Made by a program: the position numbers and the translations under genes. 64,000 nt of DNA from JABHIE01 sp964584805 (lineage in GTDB: Bacteria > Planctomycetota > UBA1135). The notes under the pieces were generated by a model. It searched no databases. It worked only from the letters and a program-made list of their open reading frames with translations, and had not been told where the DNA came from. The stretch spans positions 183,426-247,425 of the forward strand of contig CAZPAY010000002.1 of assembly GCA_964584805.1 (NCBI GenBank), given 5' to 3'. How positions within the stretch are numbered: position 1 is the first letter of the stretch; every line of letters begins with the position of its first letter. Below, in pieces: positions 1 through 8,264 of this stretch.

Positions 1-1
1 G

Positions 2-493
2 GGCATTTTGTTTAATCACGAATCGCCGCGTCGCGGTCTTGAGTTTGTGACGCGAAAGATTTCAGACCATGTAGCTGCGATTGCCTGCGGTGATCTTGAT
101 GGCTTAGCCCTTGGCAACCTTGACGCAAAGCGCGATTGGGGCTTTGCCGGCGATTACATCAAGGCGATGTATCTCATGCTTCAGCAAGATGAGCCAGATG
201 ACTATGTCGTCGCGACTAACGAGACACACACCGTCCGCGAGTTTTGTGAAATCGCTTTCGGCCATGTCGGTTTGGATTACAACGAGTTCGTGAACGTTGA
301 CCCTAAGTATTACCGCCCAGCAGAGGTCGAGCTATTGCTCGGTGATGCAACTAAGGCAAAAGAAAAGCTCGGCTGGGAGCCAGAGGTTGACTTCCGCGGT
401 CTTGTCGAAATGATGGTCGACCACGACATGAAGCGTCGCCTTGATATGGGCGCAACTTGCAAGCGCGGCGCGCTTCCCGATTCACTCGCCTAA
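2..493 (+). CDS. gmd: GDP-mannose 4,6-dehydratase, C-terminal part (truncated by window edge)
   Basis: This is the C-terminal 163 residues of Gmd, which converts GDP-mannose to GDP-4-keto-6-deoxymannose, the first step towards GDP-fucose, GDP-rhamnose and related sugars. The reading frame is open to the window edge. The stretch ILFNHESPRRG followed by FVTRKI, and further on RDWGFAGDYIKAM and YYRPAEVELLLGD, are hallmark Gmd segments; they form the substrate-binding part of this extended short-chain dehydrogenase. The Rossmann domain and catalytic Tyr-Lys lie outside the window. A second sugar-nucleotide SDR gene follows 18 bases downstream, the usual Gmd-reductase pairing. Confidence 0.93.
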   Translation, partial: GILFNHESPRRGLEFVTRKISDHVAAIACGDLDGLALGNLDAKRDWGFAGDYIKAMYLMLQQDEPDDYVVATNETHTVREFCEIAFGHVGLDYNEFVNVDPKYYRPAEVELLLGDATKAKEKLGWEPEVDFRGLVEMMVDHDMKRRLDMGATCKRGALPDSLA

Positions 494-511
494 TCCGGCT
501 GCCTCAACAAG

Positions 512-1486
512 ATGTCAGCCATTTGGATTACAGGTGCGGACGGGTTCGTCGGCACTTGGTTGCGCGATTTGATTGAATCACAGGGCAAAGAGTGGGCCGC
601 TTTTGCAAGCCCTGGGCGTGAGTCGTTTTTGCCCGAGGGCGCGCATTTCACACTCATGGATTTGGCCGACGCCGCCCGCACTCCGGTGGGTGAGCCAGTC
701 GCTGACTTTGACGCATTGCCTGAGCCTGCTGGCTTGATTCATTTGGCTGCAATTTCGTCACCGCCCGTTTGCGAAGAACATCCCGCTCTTGCTCAGGCCG
801 TCAATGTTGCTGGCCCTGAGCGTTTTTATGAATCCATCCTCAAGCGCTGGCCAGAATGCCCGATTGTGCATGTTTCCTCGGGGCATGTTTACAAGCCAAG
901 CGCCACCCCTCTTTGTGAAGACGAGTTGCTTGAGCCGGTGAATGTTTACGGTCGCACCAAGTTAGAGGGCGAGGCGATGGCGCAAGGTCTTCAGCAGCAA
1001 GGTCACCATGTGACCGTTGTGCGGCCATTTAATCACACAGGCGCTGGGCAGTTGCCGCTTTTTGCTTTGCCTAGTTTCGCCATGCGCCTTGCCAAGCTCG
1101 AGGCTGACGGCGGGGGTGAGCTTCCCGTGGGCTGGCTCGGCGGCGTGCGTGATTTTTTGCATGTCAAGCAAGTGGCACAGGGCTATCTTGATATTCTTGA
1201 TCGCGCGGGGCAAATTGATTTGGTGAATTTATGTTCAGGCCAAGGGCAAGTTGTTGGTGATTTGCTTGAAGGCCTGCTGAAGCGTTACGAGGGCAATTTG
1301 ACATTGAGTCAAGATGATTCCCGTATGCGCGGTGATGCCGATGCCGATCGGCTAGTCGGTGATACGAAGCGATTGCAGCAATTGCTCGGCTACACGCCCC
1401 AGCTTGATGTTGACGCTTTGCTTGAAGAGTTGGTGGTTGATTCCCGCAGACGAGTTGCTGCTGGCGAGGATTTGTCTCAGGCATGA
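512..1486 (+). CDS. NAD(P)-dependent GDP-sugar epimerase/reductase, probable GDP-6-deoxy-D-mannose reductase
   Basis: A 324-residue extended short-chain dehydrogenase. The N-terminal dinucleotide fold is marked by ITGADGFVG (about 6-14), and the catalytic pair lies in YGRTK (Tyr146, Lys150). Right behind gmd it most likely reduces the 4-keto intermediate to GDP-rhamnose (Rmd) or epimerises and reduces it to GDP-fucose; the family does not separate these two without alignment. Its TGA stop overlaps the ATG of the following glycosyltransferase by four bases, so the three genes form one translationally coupled polysaccharide operon. Confidence 0.82.
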   Translation: MSAIWITGADGFVGTWLRDLIESQGKEWAAFASPGRESFLPEGAHFTLMDLADAARTPVGEPVADFDALPEPAGLIHLAAISSPPVCEEHPALAQAVNVAGPERFYESILKRWPECPIVHVSSGHVYKPSATPLCEDELLEPVNVYGRTKLEGEAMAQGLQQQGHHVTVVRPFNHTGAGQLPLFALPSFAMRLAKLEADGGGELPVGWLGGVRDFLHVKQVAQGYLDILDRAGQIDLVNLCSGQGQVVGDLLEGLLKRYEGNLTLSQDDSRMRGDADADRLVGDTKRLQQLLGYTPQLDVDALLEELVVDSRRRVAAGEDLSQA

Positions 1487-2589
1487 GCTCGAATAAAGAT
1501 TTACGCGTAGCGATTGCACATGATTTTGTTTGTGCGGGCGGTGCGGACAAAGTGCTACAAGATATGCACAACCTCTGGCCGGAGGCCCCGGTCTACACTT
1601 TTTTCAAGGAAGACAGGGAAATATATCGAGAAGGGTGGGATATACGCACTTCTTGGCTACAGCCTTTTTTGAAGCAGGGCGGCTACCGTTGGCCATTCCC
1701 TTTGTACCCTAGTTTGACAGACCGTATGGCGAAGCAAATTGATTGGGATATCGATTTGTTACTCACTTCTTCCGTTTCTTATGTAAAGAATATTGTCGCT
1801 CCACCCAGCGTTCCGCACGTTTGCTATATCTATCGTGCTGCTATGTTTGCTTATGACCGACAAGAAATGTTTTTGTCGGGATATCCTGCTGTGCTGCGCC
1901 CCATCCTGCGTCATTATTGCAATCGCTTCCGCACTTGGGATCAATCTCGCGCCAATAACCCTGACCTTTACATTACTCTTTCGAAGTATGTCGCCGACAT
2001 GGTTAAGCGCGTATACGGGGTTGATTCACGCATTGTTTTCCCTGGAGTAAATCTTCATCCGTTTCGTGAGGCCGGGCTAAAAACGAAACCTGGAGACTAC
2101 TACTTCTGCGCTGTCCGCCTTGAGGGCTACAAACGAGTCGATTTAATTATCGAGGCATGCAACCGTTTGCAAATTAAGCTTAAAATTGCAGGGACAGGCT
2201 CCTATCGCGAAGAATTGGAGAAACTGGCCGGGCCAACTGTTGAGTTTGTTGGCTTTGTGCCAGACGAAGAAATGCCGGGTTTGTACGCAGGCGCAAAAGC
2301 ATTTTTGTTCCCGTCAGAAGAAGATTTTGGCATTGCTCCTGTAGAGGCACTTGCTGCGGGTCGCCCCGTCATCGCGCTTAATAAGGGAGGCCCTGCCGAA
2401 ACCGTTATTCATGGTGAAACCGGCATACACTTTGCCGAACAAACTCTTGAAGATGTCATGCAGGCGATTCAAGCTGTCGAAACTACAACTTGGAATGCCG
2501 AGCGCATCCGAGAATCTGCGCACGCATACTCGACAGAAGTCTTCAATGAGAGCATGCGTTCCATTGTCGACGAATACACATCTAGATGA
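1483..2589 (+). CDS. Glycosyltransferase family 4 (GT-B fold)
   Basis: A 368-residue retaining GT-B glycosyltransferase. The C-terminal nucleotide-sugar domain has the E-x7-E signature in EEDFGIAPVEALAAG (about 279-293) followed by GGPAETV, and the basic segment RLEGYKRVD (212-220) that binds the donor diphosphate. The N-terminal acceptor domain (1-190) has no membrane segment. The context (gmd and an SDR directly upstream, ATGA overlap) suggests it transfers the 6-deoxyhexose made by its neighbours, or mannose, onto an envelope glycan. The actual donor and acceptor are inference. Confidence 0.88.
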   Translation: MSSNKDLRVAIAHDFVCAGGADKVLQDMHNLWPEAPVYTFFKEDREIYREGWDIRTSWLQPFLKQGGYRWPFPLYPSLTDRMAKQIDWDIDLLLTSSVSYVKNIVAPPSVPHVCYIYRAAMFAYDRQEMFLSGYPAVLRPILRHYCNRFRTWDQSRANNPDLYITLSKYVADMVKRVYGVDSRIVFPGVNLHPFREAGLKTKPGDYYFCAVRLEGYKRVDLIIEACNRLQIKLKIAGTGSYREELEKLAGPTVEFVGFVPDEEMPGLYAGAKAFLFPSEEDFGIAPVEALAAGRPVIALNKGGPAETVIHGETGIHFAEQTLEDVMQAIQAVETTTWNAERIRESAHAYSTEVFNESMRSIVDEYTSR

Positions 2590-2832
2590 TACATGCGGGC
2601 GTTCCGATTTAGCAGAGCATGCTTTATGGCAGAGGCATCGAATCTTGCGTTCAAGCCCTCGATGGTTCCCTGTTGTGGGCGGCCAACGAAGAAACGGCTT
2701 TGCCCGACGGGGTCTTGGGTGAGTCACCCCGTGCCCCTTTAAGCAGCAAAGGCGACCTTCTTTTTAGAGGCCGCCTCACCTGTAGGCGCAATCTGGGTGG
2801 ATTCAGCGCCTCATACGATTATGTGCAGTGAT
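2590..2832. other. Intergenic region with inverted repeats between convergent genes
   Basis: No convincing gene is seen in these 243 bases between the convergent glycosyltransferase and pckA. Two structured patches stand out. A 7-bp stem (2707-2713 with 2726-2732) has a competing 6-bp palindromic arm nested in it (2717-2722 with 2724-2729). A second imperfect hairpin (2750-2757 with 2769-2776) lies closer to pckA. Either could end transcription from one or both sides, but neither has a strong T-tract. A 70-codon open frame at 2619-2831 resembles no protein. Confidence 0.4.
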
Positions 2833-4506
2833 TTACATCACGGGCTCGATGCCCATTTCAGCTAGACCCTTCTTTTCGAAGTTGTCGCGGAACATTTCGC
2901 GCAGTTTGTCTGCGGCGACATCGTAAGCCTCTTTGTCTTGCCAAGTGTTGCGCGGATTGAGAATCTCAGCCGGAACATTGGGGCAGGAGGTTGGCATCTG
3001 TAAGCCAAAGACGGAGTGCGTCTCAAACTCGACATTGTCGAGATCGCCATTCAGCGCGGCATCAAGTAAAGCGCGCGTGTGGCCAATCGAAATACGCTTG
3101 CCTACACCGTAAGGACCGCCGCCCCAGCCTGTGTTGAGCAGAATGCATCGAGTCTCATGTTGCTCCATTTTTTCAGCGAGCAAGCGAGCGTAGACATTAG
3201 GCTTTTGCGCCATGAATGGTGCGCCAAAGCAAGCCGAGAAAGCGGCTTTTGGCTCGGTGATGCCGACTTCGGTGCCAGCCAATTTAGCCGTGAAACCGCT
3301 CGTGAAGTGGTACATCACTTCTTTAGGCGTCAAAACCGAAACAGGAGGCAAAACGCCAAAGGCATCAGCGGTCAGCAAGACAATGGTCTTGGGGTGGCCG
3401 CCTTTTGCGCCAGGCATGACATCAGGGTTGCACTCAAGTGCGTACGAAAAACGCGTGTTTTCCGTAACGGAATTGTCAAACAAGTCGAGCTCTTGTGGGT
3501 CAAGCTCTTCCATCGTTTTACCCGGTAGTGGGGGCACGTTTTCGATGATGGTGCCTGCCATCGACATGGCGGCAGCAATGACGGGTTCGTCATTTTTGTC
3601 GAGGTCAATCAACTTGGCGTAACAGCCGCCTTCGAGATTGGAAACGCCAATGCCTGTCCAGGCATGTTCGTCGTCACCAATCAATTTACGCGCAGGGTCG
3701 GCGGAAAGTGTCGTCTTGCCTGTGCCGGATAGGCCAAACAAAATCGCGCCATCGTCATTTTGACCGACATTAGCTGAGCAGTGCATGCTCATCTCGCCCA
3801 TTTCAGGCAAGAGGTAATTCATGACAGTGAACATCGACTTCTTCACAACGCCGCAGTAATCCGCGCGACCAAGCACGAGGCAGATGCGGTTGCGGAAATC
3901 CAAACAGGCCAAGCGGGTGCCTGCGGTGCCATCGCGCTCAGGGTCGCAGTGGTAGGAAGGCACATTGAGCATCGTCCAGCGCTTGCCGTCTTCGTCTTCG
4001 ACACCGTCGATGCCGTGCATAAACATGTTGTCGCAGAAAAGCGAGTGTGCGGCGTATTCACTGACCAGGCGGTAAGGCCGCGCATACGAAGGGTCGCTTC
4101 CGCAGTAAACATCTTTGACATAAAGATGGCGGCCACGCTCATTCAAATGAGTCACAACGCGTTCGAGCAAAGCCTCGAAAGTCGGCCCATCGAATTTTTG
4201 ATAGTCAGGTTTCCACCAGACGCTATCTTCGAATTCAGGCCAAGCGACACCAAAAGTATCTTTGACCGGTCGACCCGTGCAAGTCGGGTCGGTGTAGTAA
4301 ACCAAAGGACCATTCGCGCCAAGTTTGGTGGGGAACGCTTTCTGGTCAGTGTCAGGGCCGCCTTCGCGCACACGACCACGGTCGTTTGCGATAGCCTCAT
4401 GGAAGAGTTCTTCCTTGCTGAGGTTGATGCGGTACTCAAGCCCTTTCAGGCCGAGGAGGTCTTCCAGCTGTTGATGCTGGATGCTGGGGGAGTTGATGTT
4501 TGGCAT
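2833..4506 (-). CDS. pckA: Phosphoenolpyruvate carboxykinase (ATP)
   Basis: A 557-residue ATP-dependent PEP carboxykinase, catalysing oxaloacetate + ATP to PEP + CO2 + ADP, the entry step of gluconeogenesis. Visible signatures are the kinase-1a P-loop GLSGTGKTTLS (258-268), the metal-binding LIGDDEHAW (275-283) and the RIS-x-GHTRALLDAAL region near the C-terminus. Length and motifs fit the ATP type, not the GTP type. It is monocistronic, preceded by a 144-base non-coding stretch in which no clear promoter was found, and converges with the polysaccharide operon. Confidence 0.97.
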   Translation of the reverse strand: MPNINSPSIQHQQLEDLLGLKGLEYRINLSKEELFHEAIANDRGRVREGGPDTDQKAFPTKLGANGPLVYYTDPTCTGRPVKDTFGVAWPEFEDSVWWKPDYQKFDGPTFEALLERVVTHLNERGRHLYVKDVYCGSDPSYARPYRLVSEYAAHSLFCDNMFMHGIDGVEDEDGKRWTMLNVPSYHCDPERDGTAGTRLACLDFRNRICLVLGRADYCGVVKKSMFTVMNYLLPEMGEMSMHCSANVGQNDDGAILFGLSGTGKTTLSADPARKLIGDDEHAWTGIGVSNLEGGCYAKLIDLDKNDEPVIAAAMSMAGTIIENVPPLPGKTMEELDPQELDLFDNSVTENTRFSYALECNPDVMPGAKGGHPKTIVLLTADAFGVLPPVSVLTPKEVMYHFTSGFTAKLAGTEVGITEPKAAFSACFGAPFMAQKPNVYARLLAEKMEQHETRCILLNTGWGGGPYGVGKRISIGHTRALLDAALNGDLDNVEFETHSVFGLQMPTSCPNVPAEILNPRNTWQDKEAYDVAADKLREMFRDNFEKKGLAEMGIEPVM

Positions 4507-4650
4507 TGCCGTCTTTTTGGGGACGGTGGCGGAGTTGGGGTGAGGAATTCTAACCCCTATCGGCTACTTTGGGCAGAGGCTTAAAGGCGAAACGTCACTT
4601 TCCGTCACAAGGAAGTCAGGCTTCATTCAAAAAGCAAGTTGCTCAGGGCA

Positions 4651-5487
4651 TTAAGCCGTCGCTTTGGGCCGGCCTTCGGCGTAACTCAGCAAAAGTGCGA
4701 GTTTTTCGCGCATTTCATTCCGCGGCACAATCATGTCAACTTGGCCCTTATCTTGCAGGAATTCCGAGCGTTGGAAGCCCTCAGGCAAATCTTGGCGGAT
4801 TGTGTTTTGGATGACCCGTGGGCCAGCAAAACCAACCAAGGCCTGTGGCTCGGCGACGGTCATATCGCAAACCATTGCAAAACTGGCCGTAACGCCGCCG
4901 GTTGTGGGGTTGGTCAATACGGAAACTGAAAACCCACCACGCTCACGGTAATGTTGAAGCGCACCGCAAGTTTTGGCCATTTGCATCAGTGAGATGGCAC
5001 CTTCATGCATGCGTGCACCGCCCGAAGCAGAGAAAATCACCACAGGGATGCCCTTCCCCTCGGCCAACTCAACCGTGCGGGCAATTTTTTCGCCCACGAC
5101 CTCGCCCATGGAACCACCCATGAAGGAGAAATCGAGTACAGCAAGCGCAACGGAGTGGCCGCCGATTTCGCAAAGACCAGCGAGGCAGGCGTCGGCATTA
5201 CCCGTCTTTTCTTGGGCCTTAGTGATTTTTTCCGTGTAGGGAATGGTGTCTACAAACTCAAGGCGATCTTTCGGCTGCAAATCAGCAAAGTGCTCTTGGA
5301 ATGTGCCTGGGTCAGCTGTGATTTCAATGCGCCGCCGCCCAGCCATGGTGTGATGGAAATTACACTCAGTACACACTGCATGATTTTCTTGAAAATCTTT
5401 GGTGTAAATCATCTGAGCACAGGCCGAGCATTTGGTCCAGAGACCGCCCGGCATGTCTTTTTTCTTTCTACGGAGACGCCAACCCAT
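4651..5487 (-). CDS. accD: Acetyl-CoA carboxylase carboxyltransferase subunit beta
   Basis: A 278-residue AccD, which with AccA transfers the carboxyl group from biotin to acetyl-CoA to give malonyl-CoA for fatty-acid synthesis. The N-terminus carries the four-cysteine zinc ribbon (Cys20, Cys23, Cys39, Cys42). The crotonase-like core follows, with SASGGARMHEG and the oxyanion-forming TNPTTGGVTASFA segment. accA is not in the window. The gene is transcribed in the same direction as pckA but 144 bases from it, and is divergent from the binding-protein gene at 5573. Confidence 0.96.
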   Translation of the reverse strand: MGWRLRRKKKDMPGGLWTKCSACAQMIYTKDFQENHAVCTECNFHHTMAGRRRIEITADPGTFQEHFADLQPKDRLEFVDTIPYTEKITKAQEKTGNADACLAGLCEIGGHSVALAVLDFSFMGGSMGEVVGEKIARTVELAEGKGIPVVIFSASGGARMHEGAISLMQMAKTCGALQHYRERGGFSVSVLTNPTTGGVTASFAMVCDMTVAEPQALVGFAGPRVIQNTIRQDLPEGFQRSEFLQDKGQVDMIVPRNEMREKLALLLSYAEGRPKATA

Positions 5488-5572
5488 GATTCCAGTTTAG
5501 CGGCGCCGGCCGCGCGGAGGGATTTTCAGAAGAAACAGGGTGGATTTCCATTTGGAAGGGACTGTTATAAGA

Positions 5573-6484
5573 ATGATGCGCGCACCGCTCCCCCTACTGA
5601 GTGCGAGTCTCGTTTTGCTAGTAGCCTGTCATCCTACAGCAGGCGATTTGGACCTAACAGACTCAAGACAAAACATTAAGCTTCCGGCCCCAATCGAATT
5701 GCGCTTTGGTGTCTACACCGCCGACAAAGCCTCCGATATGGTGCGCCAGTTCCGTCCTTTGCTTGATGTATTAGAGTTTGACTTGAGTGAGCAGCTCGGC
5801 GAGCAAGTTCGCATTCGTATGGAGGTGGCGACTGATTATGAAAGCGGTCGAGAGGATTTGTTGATGGGCCGCATTGATTTTGCGCGTTTTGGACCCGCGT
5901 CTTTCGTGTTAGCGCGACAGGAAAATCCACATGTTCAGCTGCTAGCCATGGAACACAAGAAGGGCGAAAAACAGTTTTTCGGTGTCATTTGTGCGCCAAG
6001 TGAAAGCGCGATTATGGATATAAGTGATCTGAAGAACAAGCGGTTTGCTTTTGGTAACGAGACTTCCACCATTGGGCGATACCTCGCGCAGCAAGTTCTT
6101 GTTGAAAGTGGGATTCATGCTAGTGATTTGGCCCGCTGGGCTTATCTGGGGCGTCATGATTTGGTCGGGACAGCCGTTGCAGCAGGTAATTACGATGCGG
6201 GCGCCATAAAAGAAGCTACTTTTCTTAAGCTCGTGGACAAAGGCCTTCGCTTAAAAGAGTTAGCGCGTTTCCCCAATGTGACAAAGCCGTGGGTGGCTCG
6301 CCCCTGCTTGCCTGACCAAATGACAAAACAATTGCGCCAGGCATTACTGAACCTAGACGATGAGCAGGCGCTCGCGGCACTAGGCAAGAGTGGTTTTCTG
6401 CCCGCGGGCTGGTCGGATTACCAAGCCATTTCAAGCGCAATGGAAGGAAGTGAGCAGTTCTTTCGAACAAGGAGTGAACCATAA
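5573..6484 (+). CDS. PhnD-like periplasmic binding lipoprotein (phosphate/phosphite/phosphonate type fold)
   Basis: A periplasmic substrate-binding protein of about 303 residues in the PhnD-like family. The ATG at 5573 is preferred over 5540: it puts a hydrophobic signal with lipobox LVAC at about residues 14-17 right at the N-terminus and has GGAAGGGA upstream. The family core shows in RFGVYTADKASDMVRQFRP, MGRIDFARFGPASFVLA, GEKQFFGVICA and GNETSTIGRYLAQQVL. No ABC permease or ATPase is adjacent. Instead the stop codon overlaps the start of a HAMP membrane protein (TAATG), so it probably acts as a ligand sensor and not as a transporter component. Confidence 0.82.
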   Translation: MMRAPLPLLSASLVLLVACHPTAGDLDLTDSRQNIKLPAPIELRFGVYTADKASDMVRQFRPLLDVLEFDLSEQLGEQVRIRMEVATDYESGREDLLMGRIDFARFGPASFVLARQENPHVQLLAMEHKKGEKQFFGVICAPSESAIMDISDLKNKRFAFGNETSTIGRYLAQQVLVESGIHASDLARWAYLGRHDLVGTAVAAGNYDAGAIKEATFLKLVDKGLRLKELARFPNVTKPWVARPCLPDQMTKQLRQALLNLDDEQALAALGKSGFLPAGWSDYQAISSAMEGSEQFFRTRSEP

Positions 6485-7266
6485 TGCATGCGCATGAAAT
6501 CAGTGTGGATAAGCACCTGCGAGACGGAACTTGGCGTTTGATGACCCAACTCAGCATCGCTCTGCTTCTCGCGGCTATGCTCGTCGGATGGCTTGCTGGT
6601 TTTGTCGTCCGCGAGGTTGAATTGCGTTACGCACATAGCCAGGCAAACGCCGATTCTCGACAAGCTGTTGAGCTGATTCGCCTTTCCGCCATGGACGCTA
6701 TCATCACGGAAGACCGCCCTGTTCTTCAAGAATTGGCGGACGACCTCTCCTCTGCGTTTCCACGCCTACATCGTTTTATGATTGAAAATGAAGATGGGGA
6801 TTTGCTCGCGAGTTGGCGTGCAACGCGTGTTGTATCGAGAGAGCAACTTGGTGAGCATGTTGCATCCGTCCATTTGAGCGGCGAGATGTTTGGCCGCGTG
6901 CATTTGGTCTGGAATAATTCAGCAACAATTGCTGCGATTCAACGCCATGGTTTATGGTTGCAAATTGCTGTGACCTTTGCGCAGTTATTGCTGTCGCTTG
7001 TAGGTTTGTTTTGGGTGCACCGACTGGCCATTCAACCCCTATACCGCATTACAAACCGCATTTCGAGCATAGCCGATGGTGAAGAGGAGATGCATGTTAA
7101 GGGCAAAATGGCACGCGAATATGTCATATTAGACGAGGCCGTTGATGACCTCGTTGGCGCAATTCAGGCGCGCCGGATGCGCGAGAGCCAATTGCGCAAA
7201 GCTCTATATGAAAATGAAGAATTGCGCAGCGAGTTACGCGATACGCAAGTGATTCATGGCGCTTGA
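6484..7266 (+). CDS. Membrane sensor with periplasmic domain and HAMP, no output domain
   Basis: A 260-residue protein with TM1 (about 23-45), a periplasmic sensor domain of about 110 residues, TM2 (about 157-178), a HAMP linker (about 180-230) and a charged coiled-coil tail to the end. No histidine kinase, cyclase or methyl-accepting domain follows; the frame closes right after the coiled coil. It is translationally coupled to the PhnD-like lipoprotein, so the two probably form one ligand-sensing unit. The last 33 bases overlap the 3' end of rpe on the opposite strand. It may be a complete regulator acting through a separate partner, or a kinase that lost its transmitter. Confidence 0.75.
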   Translation: MHAHEISVDKHLRDGTWRLMTQLSIALLLAAMLVGWLAGFVVREVELRYAHSQANADSRQAVELIRLSAMDAIITEDRPVLQELADDLSSAFPRLHRFMIENEDGDLLASWRATRVVSREQLGEHVASVHLSGEMFGRVHLVWNNSATIAAIQRHGLWLQIAVTFAQLLLSLVGLFWVHRLAIQPLYRITNRISSIADGEEEMHVKGKMAREYVILDEAVDDLVGAIQARRMRESQLRKALYENEELRSELRDTQVIHGA

Positions 7267-7881
7267 CATATCAGATGCGCGAAATAGGTAGGTGCCCGCG
7301 ACTAAGACATTCGCGCCAGCCTTGAGGCAGGAAGCTGCTGTTTTATCGGTCACGCCTCCGTCGATTTGGATATCGCCGTTGTAGCCCGATGCGCGCAGTT
7401 GCCGCACCTTGTCGAGGACTTCCGGCATAAAACTCTGGCCGCCAAAGCCAGCGTGGACAGACATGACCAACACCATGTCAATTTGATCAAGGTAATCGCG
7501 CAGTGGCTCAATACCGCAAGGAGGATTAACCGCAACGCCTACAGAACAGCCCGTGGCACGAAAAGCCTCAAGTGTTTCGGGAAAGTCGTTTTGCGCGGCT
7601 TCGTAGTGGAAAGTTAAAATGTCAGCACCCGCTTTGGCGTAAACATCAGCCCATTTTTTAGGCTCAGTAATCATAAGGTGGACATCAAGAGGGATGCGAC
7701 CAACATTACGAATACTCTTGACCACTGGGGGGCCAATGGACAAATTTGGGACAAAGTGGCCGTCCATGACATCGACATGGTGCCAGTCAGCGCCAGCAGA
7801 TTCGGCGCGACTCAACTCGTCGGCCAGATTTGCAAAATCACTCGCTAAAAGCGATGGGGCGATACGAATGGGGTGGCTCAT
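7234..7881 (-). CDS. rpe: Ribulose-phosphate 3-epimerase
   Basis: A 215-residue TIM-barrel enzyme interconverting ribulose-5-phosphate and xylulose-5-phosphate in the pentose phosphate pathway. Signatures are IAPSLLASDF at the N-terminus, the metal-binding HVDVMDGHFVPN (about 35-46), DVHLMI, and MSVHAGFGGQSF. The C-terminal phosphate-binding strand IQIDGGV is intact. Its 3' end overlaps the convergent HAMP gene by 33 bases, so the final codons of the two genes share DNA. Confidence 0.96.
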   Translation of the reverse strand: MSHPIRIAPSLLASDFANLADELSRAESAGADWHHVDVMDGHFVPNLSIGPPVVKSIRNVGRIPLDVHLMITEPKKWADVYAKAGADILTFHYEAAQNDFPETLEAFRATGCSVGVAVNPPCGIEPLRDYLDQIDMVLVMSVHAGFGGQSFMPEVLDKVRQLRASGYNGDIQIDGGVTDKTAASCLKAGANVLVAGTYLFRASDMSSAMNHLRIA

Positions 7882-7919
7882 GACCAGATTCTAACCTCAG
7901 TGGCTGTTATGCTGAGAAT

Positions 7920-8237
7920 ATGAATCCCATGACCTGGCTGGAAGAGTTCAAGATTTTTTTCAACGAACAGCCCATTGTTGGGGCGATTGCGCTTTTAGCC
8001 GCCGCCGTATTTGTGCTTTGGCTATTCAAGAAGGCAATCAAAGCCTTGCTGATCGGGTTGGTGGTTTTGGCCTTACTTATTCTGGCCTCTTACTTTTTCT
8101 ATGATGAGGGCAAAACAGAGAAAGTTGTAAGGCGAGGCGCGAGTGAGGCCGCTGAAAAAATCGAAGAAGGTGCCGAGTATGTCGAAGAAAAATTTCAGAA
8201 TGCTGCGGAAGACGCCGTAGAGAAGGCGACCGACTAA
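7920..8237 (+). CDS. Small membrane protein with amphipathic C-terminal tail, unknown function
   Basis: A 105-residue protein with two close hydrophobic segments (about 20-36 and 41-60) separated by a short lysine-rich turn. A highly charged, alanine/glutamate-rich tail (about 65-105) follows and looks amphipathic-helical. No family was recognised. The frame starts 38 bases from the divergent rpe and ends shortly before the convergent pgk, so it appears to be a single-gene unit. Composition and codon use resemble the neighbouring genes. Confidence 0.65.
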   Translation: MNPMTWLEEFKIFFNEQPIVGAIALLAAAVFVLWLFKKAIKALLIGLVVLALLILASYFFYDEGKTEKVVRRGASEAAEKIEEGAEYVEEKFQNAAEDAVEKATD

Positions 8238-8264
8238 CCGTTCCGTTAACTTTTTCGATTTCGG

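Noticed and set aside
3781..4584. Long plus-strand open frame (267 codons) opposite pckA
   Set aside because: It is a shadow of the highly conserved pckA on the other strand and has no family resemblance.
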